Below, in pieces: positions 1 to 6,813 of a stretch of DNA of 33,482 bases (within the stretch, counting starts at the first letter, position 1; every line of letters begins with the position of its first letter). Origin of the DNA: Roseiarcus sp035308145 (GTDB lineage: Bacteria; Pseudomonadota; Alphaproteobacteria; Rhizobiales; Beijerinckiaceae); the NCBI GenBank assembly GCA_035308145.1, contig DATGHD010000256.1, positions 1 through 33,482 of the forward strand, in the 5' to 3' direction. The notes under the pieces are model-generated. The model saw only the letters and a list, made by a program, of their open reading frames with translations, was not told the DNA's origin and did not search any database. A program made the position numbers and the translations under genes.

Positions 1-290
1 AACATTGCGTCATAGGCCGGATGCACCGAGACCATCTGGCCCTGGAAATGCGTCGACAGCTCGGTGATGGCGATCCCGATGTCGGCGAGCTTGCCCTTGA
101 CCTCATCGCAATAAGTCGCGCTGTCGGCGGCCTTGTCGAGATCGAAGAAGCGTGCGTCCCAACTCGGGATCTGAACGCCTTCATACCCGTAGCCCTTCGC
201 CCATTTGGCGATGCCTTCGAGGGTGTTGTGCGGCGGCGTGTCCTGCGCGAACTGCGCAAGGAAAAGGCCGGGCCCTTTCAGCGTCTTGAT
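1..290 (-). CDS. Sugar phosphate isomerase/epimerase, TIM barrel (partial, runs off window start)
   Basis: This is the N-terminal 96 codons of a xylose-isomerase-like TIM-barrel protein. The reading frame gives KTLKGPGLFLAQF at the start, then GYGYEGVQIPSWDARFFDL and ITELSTHFQGQ, a pattern known from rhizobial sugar phosphate isomerases/epimerases that sit in polyol catabolic clusters. The expected start Met falls on an ATC codon at 288-290. A strong Shine-Dalgarno (AAGGGAGG) lies five bases upstream, and there is no ATG, GTG or TTG between it and the upstream in-frame stop. The start is therefore either a rare ATC codon or a one-base change. The gene is divergent from the SDR at 421, with a shared 130-base control region. 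The substrate cannot be told; its neighbours point to an inositol-like sugar. Confidence 0.8.
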   Translation of the reverse strand, partial: MKTLKGPGLFLAQFAQDTPPHNTLEGIAKWAKGYGYEGVQIPSWDARFFDLDKAADSATYCDEVKGKLADIGIAITELSTHFQGQMVSVHPAYDAM

Positions 291-349
291 CGCCGCCTCC
301 CTTGAAAATTGCGAAGGCGCCGGTTCGACCGGCGCTCACGGTCGCCGGC

Positions 350-396
350 AAAATTGGCACAAATTTTCTGTCTGTCAAATATGGAATTTTCATTCT
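350..396. promoter_or_regulatory. Divergent control region with two inverted repeats, possible RpiR operator
   Basis: Two inverted repeats stand in the AT-rich gap between the divergent isomerase and SDR genes. AAAATT-N6-AATTTT lies at 350-367. GGAA-N6-TTCT lies at 383-396, one base away from the GGAA-N6-TTCC motif described for the RpiR-type inositol repressor IolR of Sinorhizobium. An RpiR-family regulator gene lies at 2770, so self-contained control is plausible. This is inference from motif resemblance only. Confidence 0.4.
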
Positions 397-420
397 AGGT
401 TGCGCCAGGGGAGGACGCGC

Positions 421-1203
421 ATGAATATCCGGCTGGACGGCAAGGTCATTCTCGTCACCGGCTCGACGCAGGGCGTCGGCGAAGCAACCGCGCGGCTCGC
501 CGCGGAGAGCGGCGCTGACAGCGTCATGATTACTGGCCGCAACAAGGAGCGCGCTGCGGCGGTGGTCAAGGCGGTTGCCGCGCTCGGCGCAAAGGCTGAT
601 TTTGTCGTTGCGGACCTGACCGACCCAACAGCGCCGGCGGCGATCGTCTCGGCCTGCGTCCAGCGCTTTGGCCGCGTCGACGGGCTCGTCAACGCCGCTG
701 CTTTGACCGATCGCGCCTCCCTCCTCGACGGAACGACGGAGTTTTGGGACCGGATGTTCGCCGCCAATGCGCGCGCGCCCTTCTTTCTGATGCAGCATTG
801 CGTCGCCGACATGCGCAAACGAAAAGCGCCAGGCGCCATCGTCAACGTCCTTTCTGTGAACGCCCATTGCGGACATCCCTCGCTCGCCGTGTATTCGGCG
901 ACCAAGGGCGCGCTGATGGTGCTGACCAAGAATGCCGCCAACGCGCATCGGTCCGATCGCATCCGCGTCAACGGGATCATGCTCGGCTGGACCGATACGC
1001 CGGGCGAACGAGAAATGCAGTCCGTCAAGCTCGGCCTCGGTGACGGATGGCTGGAGAAAGCCACCCAAATGATGCCGTTCGGCCGCCTGCTTTCCGCCGA
1101 CGACGCGGGGCGAATGGCGACGTTCCTGTTAAGCGATGCGGCGGGGCCGATGACCGGCGCTTTGATCGATCAAGGCCAACACGTCCACGGCGCGATCGGC
1201 TGA
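421..1203 (+). CDS. SDR family NAD(P)-dependent oxidoreductase
   Basis: This is a classical short-chain dehydrogenase/reductase of 260 residues. The cofactor motif TGSTQGVG is at residues 13-20, the NAA motif at 91-93, the catalytic Ser at about 145, and the YSATK catalytic motif at 158-162. The C-terminal part ends in the usual TG-L-DQG segment. The ATG at 421 is preceded by AGGGGAGG and fits the family N-terminus; longer upstream reading lacks homology. It opens a co-directional run (SDR, mannitol-dehydrogenase-like, RpiR, oxidoreductase-isomerase, inositol-dehydrogenase-like) and sits 16 bases before the next gene. It probably oxidises a sugar or polyol hydroxyl. The substrate is not recognisable. 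Confidence 0.9.
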   Translation: MNIRLDGKVILVTGSTQGVGEATARLAAESGADSVMITGRNKERAAAVVKAVAALGAKADFVVADLTDPTAPAAIVSACVQRFGRVDGLVNAAALTDRASLLDGTTEFWDRMFAANARAPFFLMQHCVADMRKRKAPGAIVNVLSVNAHCGHPSLAVYSATKGALMVLTKNAANAHRSDRIRVNGIMLGWTDTPGEREMQSVKLGLGDGWLEKATQMMPFGRLLSADDAGRMATFLLSDAAGPMTGALIDQGQHVHGAIG

Positions 1204-1219
1204 GGAGCGGAGCGACAAG

Positions 1220-2713
1220 ATGGCGAGGCTGACCGCCGCAACGCTTGCTGATGCATCGCCCGCGACCCGCCGCCCGCGGTATAATCGCGCTGAACTCGCC
1301 GTTGGCATGGCCCATATCGGCGTTGGCGCGTTCCATCGCTGTCATCAGGCGGAATATACCGACGACGCGCTGGAAGCCGAGTTCGGCCCTTGGGGCGTCA
1401 TCGGCATTAACATTTGCGCGCCGAGCCTAGGCTCAAGTCTTGGGATTCAGGACGGGCTCTTCACCCGCGCGCTGCGCGACGAGAGCGGCGCGGACTTAAG
1501 GATCATCGGCAGCATTCATGGCGTGATTGACGCCGAGGACGACGTCGAGCCCGCGCTGGCCACGCTCTCTGCGCCCCGGATCGGGGTCGTCACGCTGACC
1601 GTCACTGAGAAGGGCTATTGCCATCGTCCGGCGACCGGGCGTCTCGACGAGAGCCATCCTGACGTTGTCCACGATCTCGCCGGGAACGGGGCGCCGCGAT
1701 CGCTGCCGGGCGTCATCGTCGCGGCTCTCGACCGCCGGCGGCGGAGCGGCGCCGGCGGCGCGACCTTCGTCAGCTGCGACAATATTCCCGCCAATGGCCG
1801 CGTCCTCGCCAATGTGGTCAAGGAATTCGCCGCGCATTGCGCGCCCGACCTCCTCGGTTGGATTGCCGATCACGTTCGCTTTCCCTCGACGATGGTCGAT
1901 CGCATCGCGCCTGCGCCGACGAGCCGCGACCTTGCCTTCGCCGCTGAAACCTGCGGTCTCGAAGATCGCGCCGCGGTCGTCGGCGAGCCGTTCCGGCAAT
2001 GGGCGATCGAGGATGATATTCTCGGCGCCCGTCCGCGCTGGGAGGCGGCGGGCGCCGAGTTCGTCCGCGACGTGACCGGCCATGAACTGGTCAAGATGAG
2101 GGTGCTCAACGCCGCGCAATCCGCTCTGGCCTATTTCGGCGCTCTGACCGGTCTCGACTATACGTACGAAGATATACGCGATCCGACGCTCGCCGATTTC
2201 GTTCGTCGCATGCTCGAACGCGAGACGGCGCCGTGCTTGCCAAAGAACGTCGGGATCGACATCGACGCCTACATCGCGCAAACATTTCGGCGTTTGCACA
2301 ACACGGCGATCGCGCATCGCAATCATCAGATCGCAACCGACGGGTCGCAGAAAATCGTTCAACGCCTCCTTAATCCGATTCGCGATTGCATCGTGGGCGG
2401 CTTGGGATTCGATCATCTCGCCGCGGCGGTCGCCGCGTGGATGGCCTATTTATGCGCCGCTGCTCCGCGCTTTGGCGCCAGATGGGCGCCCGCTGACCCT
2501 TTCGCCCCGCGCGTGCATGAAATTGCCCAAGGAACGGGACCGGATTTTGCGAGCCTAGCCGCGCGCATCATCGACGTAGAGCCGATCTTTGGCGTCGATC
2601 TGCGAAAAAATGACATATTCTGCGCCGCTGTCGCCGGGCATCTTAAAGCCTTTCTGACCGACGATCCGCGCAGCAGAATGTCCGCGCTGGCGGCTGAAGC
2701 GACGCCCGGCTAG
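1220..2713 (+). CDS. Mannitol dehydrogenase family protein (polyol/uronate oxidoreductase)
   Basis: This 497-residue protein belongs to the long-chain mannitol dehydrogenase/fructuronate reductase family, which interconverts polyols or hexuronates and their keto forms with NAD(H). The N-terminal nucleotide fold shows GVGAFHRCHQAEYTDD at about 34-49. Further motifs are SCDNIPANG at 185-193 and FPSTMVDRI at 221-229, and the C-terminal helical domain begins near 285. The family catalytic pattern is K-x4-N-x2-H. Here K292 and N297 are present, but the His position holds Gln (Q300). Length is normal for the family. The start at 1220 has GGAGCGG ahead of it. The gene is likely co-transcribed with the SDR upstream. 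The exact substrate is unknown, and the Gln makes ordinary mannitol activity uncertain. Confidence 0.88.
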   Translation: MARLTAATLADASPATRRPRYNRAELAVGMAHIGVGAFHRCHQAEYTDDALEAEFGPWGVIGINICAPSLGSSLGIQDGLFTRALRDESGADLRIIGSIHGVIDAEDDVEPALATLSAPRIGVVTLTVTEKGYCHRPATGRLDESHPDVVHDLAGNGAPRSLPGVIVAALDRRRRSGAGGATFVSCDNIPANGRVLANVVKEFAAHCAPDLLGWIADHVRFPSTMVDRIAPAPTSRDLAFAAETCGLEDRAAVVGEPFRQWAIEDDILGARPRWEAAGAEFVRDVTGHELVKMRVLNAAQSALAYFGALTGLDYTYEDIRDPTLADFVRRMLERETAPCLPKNVGIDIDAYIAQTFRRLHNTAIAHRNHQIATDGSQKIVQRLLNPIRDCIVGGLGFDHLAAAVAAWMAYLCAAAPRFGARWAPADPFAPRVHEIAQGTGPDFASLAARIIDVEPIFGVDLRKNDIFCAAVAGHLKAFLTDDPRSRMSALAAEATPG

Positions 2714-2769
2714 CTTCGGCGCAGATCAACGCTCGTGTTGTCTGCGGGCTGAAGAGGAGGGGAGGAGGC

Positions 2770-3753
2770 ATGGCGAGGCGCGAGCGAATTGCTCTTCCTC
2801 GTTTGGCCCCACCGGCGGCGCCCGAAGCGGCCGAGCGGCCTAGCGCCGTGCGCCCGGGACCGCCGGACTTCGCAAGAGCGAGGCCGATCGCTGGCGCGCG
2901 CGTGGCGCTCTCGTTTGGCCCACCAAAGACCTATGAGGATTTGCGGGCTGTTCTTGCCTCTGATGCGATGCGCATGCCGAAGCGGTTGCGCCAGGTTGCA
3001 ACCTTTCTCTGGCAACATCCGACCGAGATCGCGCTTGGCACGATCGGCGGCGTCGCGGACAAGGCCGGCGTGCAGCCCTCGACTCTGGTCCGATTCGCGC
3101 AGACCCTGGGCTATTCCGGCTTCTCGGATCTGCAGGAGGTCTTCAAGGAATATGTCAAAGGCGTTCGGCCGCATGATGAACACGGCCGCGCGCATCAGCG
3201 CGACAAGGCGAATGATCCTCGCCTCCATATGGTCGCCGGGCTGGTCGACGCCTCGCGGCAATCGCTGGCGAGGGTGTTGGACACGATCGATCCGGCGAAG
3301 GTCGCCGCCGTCGTCGGCGCGCTGGTTGAGGCGGATATGATTTATCTGATCGGCAGCAAGCGCGCGTTTCCTGTCACGACGTACCTGTCGCTGGCCTGGG
3401 CTCAGCTTGGCGTGCCCAACGTGCTGGTTGACAATGTCGGCTCGACCGCCTTTGGCCAGGTCGGCTGCGCGCGGCCGAGCGACGCGGTCCTCGCCATCAG
3501 CTTCAGCCCCTATAATTCGGTCACCCCTGACCTCGTGACCGTCGCGGTTCAGCGGGGAACGCCTGTGGTGTCGATCACGGACAGTTCGTTCAGCCCCCTC
3601 GTGCCGCATTCGCAGGCTTGGATTGAAGTGATCGAAAGCGACTTCGGCGGCTTCCGGTCGATCGCCGCCACCGTCGCGGTCGGAATGGCGGTCGTCGTCA
3701 ATGTGGCGAGGCTGAGGGGCGCGCGTCAGCCGGCGGCTCGTGACGGCCTCTAG
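2770..3753 (+). CDS. MurR/RpiR family transcriptional regulator
   Basis: This 327-residue regulator has an N-terminal RpiR-type helix-turn-helix (about 55-130, with MPKRLRQVATFLWQHP and GVQPSTLVRFAQTLGYSGF) and a C-terminal SIS sugar-phosphate-binding domain (about 165-300). Such proteins usually sense a phosphorylated sugar and repress the adjacent catabolic genes. The ATG at 2770 follows GGAGGGGAGGAGG. The first 50 residues are a Pro/Ala/Arg-rich extension outside the known domains, so a later start cannot be excluded. It sits in the middle of the sugar/polyol gene run, 56 bases after the preceding gene and 13 bases before the next. A candidate operator lies at 383-396. Confidence 0.9.
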   Translation: MARRERIALPRLAPPAAPEAAERPSAVRPGPPDFARARPIAGARVALSFGPPKTYEDLRAVLASDAMRMPKRLRQVATFLWQHPTEIALGTIGGVADKAGVQPSTLVRFAQTLGYSGFSDLQEVFKEYVKGVRPHDEHGRAHQRDKANDPRLHMVAGLVDASRQSLARVLDTIDPAKVAAVVGALVEADMIYLIGSKRAFPVTTYLSLAWAQLGVPNVLVDNVGSTAFGQVGCARPSDAVLAISFSPYNSVTPDLVTVAVQRGTPVVSITDSSFSPLVPHSQAWIEVIESDFGGFRSIAATVAVGMAVVVNVARLRGARQPAARDGL

Positions 3754-3766
3754 GCGAGGAGAGGGG

Positions 3767-5794
3767 ATGGAGAACGCCCGAGGTTTTGAGCCTGACGTGA
3801 AGGTCCGCACGCGCGAATTCAAGATCGGCTGCGTGGGCGCCGGCATGATCATGGCCGAATGCCACCTTGCAGCCTATCGAGAGGCCGGATTTCCCGTCGT
3901 CGCGATCGGCTCGCGCACCAGGGCGCGTGCGGAGAAAGTCGCCGAGCGCTGGGGCTTGCCGAAGGCGCATGAGACGCCGGCCGGGGTAATCGAGGACCGC
4001 GATGTCGAAATCCTCGATCTCGCTTTCCCGCCCGATCAGCAGCCAGCGCTCATTCGTCACGCGTTGACGCAACCGCATATCAAGGCGATTCTCGCACAGA
4101 AGCCTCTGGCGCTATCGCTCGCCGAGGCGATCAAGCTCCGCGACGAGGCGGCGAAGTCCGGCAAGATCGTCTCGGTCAACCAGAATATGCGCTACGATCA
4201 ATCGATGCGCGTCCTGAAGCAGATCATCGACAAAGGCGAGCTCGGCGAGATCGTCTTCGCAGAGATCGATATGCATGCGATCCCGCATTGGCAGCCGTTC
4301 CTCGCCGAATACGACCGCCTGACCATCTCGAATATGAGCGTGCATCATCTCGATGTTTTGCGGTTTCTTCTCGGCGATCCCGAAGAGATTGCGACCCTGA
4401 CTCGCAAGGACCCGCGCACGCGCTTTAAGCATTCGGACGGCATCGTCGTCTCTACCCTGAAATTCCCTTCCGGCGCGATGGCGCTGTCACTCGAGGATGT
4501 CTGGTCCGGACCGCGTCAGGAGGGGTACAAAGACGATCAACACATCGCTTGGCGGGTCGACGGGACAGACGGCGTCGCCAAGGGGACGATCGGTTGGCCA
4601 ACTGGCGTTCCTTCGACTTTGACCTATGCTTCCGCCAAGACGACTGGCGGCGATTGGATTTCCCCGCGATGGACGACCAAATGGTTTCCGCAGGCCTTCA
4701 TCGGCGTCATGGAGCAATTGCAATATGCGGTGAAGACCGGCGCGTCGCCGGCCCTGTCGATCGCGGACAATGTCAAAACCATGGCGTTGGTCGAAGCGGC
4801 CTATCGTTCAATCGACGAAAGGCGCACGTTAAGCTTGCCGAGATACCGATCGCCTGACCACTCGGGAGGAACCCTAATTATGATGCAAGCCGGCGTCTTC
4901 ACCGGATATTTTCCTTATGGCCTTGAGGAGACCGCAAAACGGATACGCGCGCTGGGCTTCAATACCGTGCAGCTCGACCTTCATTTCAAGGATATCGATC
5001 TCAGCGCCGGCCAGATCACCAACGACAAGGCGAAAAAAGTCGCTGACGCATTCCGCGACAACAATCTGCCGATTTGCTGCGTCTCCGGCTATACGAACAT
5101 CACCCATCCGGATGAGAAGGAGCGCGAGCGGCGGGTGAACTATCTCAAGGAGATCATCCGCAACGCCCGCTACTTCGGCTCACGCTATGTGATCTCGGAG
5201 ACCGGGACGTTCAACACGGAATCCGACTGGGTTCATCATCCTAAGAACAAGACCGAGGAGGGTTTCGAAATATGCCGCAAGATCATCGCCGATCTGGCGC
5301 GAACCGCCCACGATCACGGCGCGATGTTTCTTCTGGAGACTTATGTCAACAATGTCGTCGGTTCGGTCGAAGAGACGGTGAGAATGTTCGCGGAGGTCGA
5401 CCATCCAGGCCTCGGCCTCCTCATGGACCCGACCAATTATTTCGAGGCGCATAATATCGATCGGATGGATCACGTCCTCAATCAGGTCTTTGACACGCTG
5501 AGCGACAAGATCAAAATCGCTCACGCCAAGGATGTGAAGCGCGCCGAGGGAGACAAGTCGGAGAAGCACGAAGACATCGGCGACGCCGAGGCGCATGAAG
5601 GCTTGACCTTCCGCGGGGTGGGAGAGATCGAGCTGCCGGCGCCGGGCCTCGGCGCGCTCAACTACGATCTCTACCTGACCCGGCTTGCCGAAAAACATCC
5701 GAACATCCCGGTGATCATCGAGCATCTGACCGAGGACGACGTGCCGCGGGCCAAGAAATTTCTTGACGGGAAGTTCAGGGCGAACGGGGTGTAG
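3767..5794 (+). CDS. Fused Gfo/Idh/MocA oxidoreductase and sugar phosphate isomerase/epimerase
   Basis: One 675-residue reading frame joins two enzymes that are usually separate. Residues 1-367 are a Gfo/Idh/MocA NAD(P)-dependent oxidoreductase: Rossmann motif GCVGAG near 21-26, the QKP version of the EKP motif with K112, and SVHHLD in the catalytic region. Residues 372-675 are a xylose-isomerase-like TIM barrel with plausible metal ligands Glu (LLETYVNN), Asp (LMDPTN), His (IAHAKD) and Glu (VIIEHL). The junction has no stop codon, but a good Shine-Dalgarno and two ATGs remain at 4864-4885. The isomerase could therefore also be made alone. The ATG at 3767 follows GAGGAGAGGGG and is preferred to the upstream GTG at 3740. 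Together the two halves could oxidise and rearrange a sugar or cyclitol. Confidence 0.87.
   Translation: MENARGFEPDVKVRTREFKIGCVGAGMIMAECHLAAYREAGFPVVAIGSRTRARAEKVAERWGLPKAHETPAGVIEDRDVEILDLAFPPDQQPALIRHALTQPHIKAILAQKPLALSLAEAIKLRDEAAKSGKIVSVNQNMRYDQSMRVLKQIIDKGELGEIVFAEIDMHAIPHWQPFLAEYDRLTISNMSVHHLDVLRFLLGDPEEIATLTRKDPRTRFKHSDGIVVSTLKFPSGAMALSLEDVWSGPRQEGYKDDQHIAWRVDGTDGVAKGTIGWPTGVPSTLTYASAKTTGGDWISPRWTTKWFPQAFIGVMEQLQYAVKTGASPALSIADNVKTMALVEAAYRSIDERRTLSLPRYRSPDHSGGTLIMMQAGVFTGYFPYGLEETAKRIRALGFNTVQLDLHFKDIDLSAGQITNDKAKKVADAFRDNNLPICCVSGYTNITHPDEKERERRVNYLKEIIRNARYFGSRYVISETGTFNTESDWVHHPKNKTEEGFEICRKIIADLARTAHDHGAMFLLETYVNNVVGSVEETVRMFAEVDHPGLGLLMDPTNYFEAHNIDRMDHVLNQVFDTLSDKIKIAHAKDVKRAEGDKSEKHEDIGDAEAHEGLTFRGVGEIELPAPGLGALNYDLYLTRLAEKHPNIPVIIEHLTEDDVPRAKKFLDGKFRANGV
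4864..4885 (+). promoter_or_regulatory. Internal ribosome binding site at fusion junction
   Basis: GGGAGGA at 4864-4870 is followed nine bases later by ATG at 4880 and another ATG at 4883. These open the isomerase half with the family-like start MMQAGVFTGYFPYG. The site lies exactly between the two domains, as expected if two neighbouring genes lost the stop codon of the first. Internal initiation would release a free isomerase of about 304 residues. Confidence 0.55.
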
Positions 5795-5799
5795 ACGCC

Positions 5800-6813
5800 A
5801 TGACCTTGCGGGTGGGCCTGATTGGGTGCGGCGTGATGGGCGGCGATCACGCCCGTATTCTCCTCGGCGACACGCCCGGGGCGCAACTCGTCGCCGTGCA
5901 AGACGCCGACCCGGCGCGCGGGAGGAAAATCGCCGGCGCCGGACGGGACATTCGAGTGTTCGAATCGGCGCGCGATCTCATAAGGGACGATTCAGTCCAG
6001 GCGATAATCGTCGCCTCGCCGGACGCTAGTCACGCCGAGCTGACGATCGCCACGATCGAAGCGCGAAAGCCGGCGCTCTGCGAAAAGCCGCTCGCCGCAA
6101 CGCTCACCGAAGCGCGAGCAGTGATGGCCGCGGAGATCAAGGGCGGACGCCGGCTGGTTCAAGTCGGCTTCATGCGGCGTTTCGATCCCGGCTATTGCGC
6201 AATGAAGCAAGGCCTCGGCGATGAGACCACCGGCCGGCCGCTGTTTCTTCATTGCGTCCACCGCAACGCGATCGCGCCCGATTACATCACGTCCGATCTC
6301 GTCATCGCCAATTCCGCCGTCCACGAATTCGACATCGCGCGTTTCCTCCTCGAGGAGGAATTTGCCGCCGTCTCGGTATTCAGCGCTCGGGCCTCGCGCA
6401 ATTCTGACGCTCGGCGGCCCCAATTTGTCGTGCTTGAATCGGCGAGCGGCGTTGTCGTGACGGTCGAGGCCTATCTCGACGCGAAATACGGCTATGACGT
6501 TCAAGCCGAATTGGTCTGCGAAAATAGCGCGATTTCGCTTAGGCCTCATCGCCCCACGGCGATGCGCAGCGTGGGTTGGGACGGTTTCGCGGTCGAAAGC
6601 GATTGGCGCGGAAGATTTGCCGACGCCTATCGACTTCAGCTCAAGGAATGGGTGCGTTCGATCGCCGCCGGCCGCCCGACCGGGGCAAGCGCCTGGGACG
6701 GCTACGCGGCCTCCGCGACCGCAGTGGCGGCGCTTGAAGCCTTGGCCCGCTGCGAAAGGACCAAGATCGATCTTGACCCAAGACCGTCGTTCTACGATGC
6801 CGCAGCGGCTTGA
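5800..6813 (+). CDS. Gfo/Idh/MocA family oxidoreductase, inositol 2-dehydrogenase-like
   Basis: This 337-residue protein resembles IolG/IdhA, which oxidise myo-inositol to scyllo-inosose with NAD. It has the Rossmann motif GLIGCGVMG (6-14), the EKP motif at 95-97 with catalytic Lys96, the family segment FMRRFDPGY at 124-132, and the active-site His175 in AVHEFD. In IolG an Asp stands four residues before this His; here it is Asn171, so activity on inositol is uncertain. The start ATG is 5 bases after the stop of the fused gene, which indicates translational coupling. Its last 22 bases overlap the tail of the convergent TPR gene. Confidence 0.87.
   Translation: MTLRVGLIGCGVMGGDHARILLGDTPGAQLVAVQDADPARGRKIAGAGRDIRVFESARDLIRDDSVQAIIVASPDASHAELTIATIEARKPALCEKPLAATLTEARAVMAAEIKGGRRLVQVGFMRRFDPGYCAMKQGLGDETTGRPLFLHCVHRNAIAPDYITSDLVIANSAVHEFDIARFLLEEEFAAVSVFSARASRNSDARRPQFVVLESASGVVVTVEAYLDAKYGYDVQAELVCENSAISLRPHRPTAMRSVGWDGFAVESDWRGRFADAYRLQLKEWVRSIAAGRPTGASAWDGYAASATAVAALEALARCERTKIDLDPRPSFYDAAAA

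Noticed and set aside
355..370. TGGCAC followed by TTTTCT, resembling a sigma-54 promoter
   Set aside because: The -12 GC is missing (TTCT instead of TTGC), so the essential dinucleotide does not fit.
1496..2416. 306-codon open frame antisense to the mannitol-dehydrogenase-family gene
   Set aside because: GC-rich shadow frame; its residues mirror the real gene and show no motif or ribosome site.
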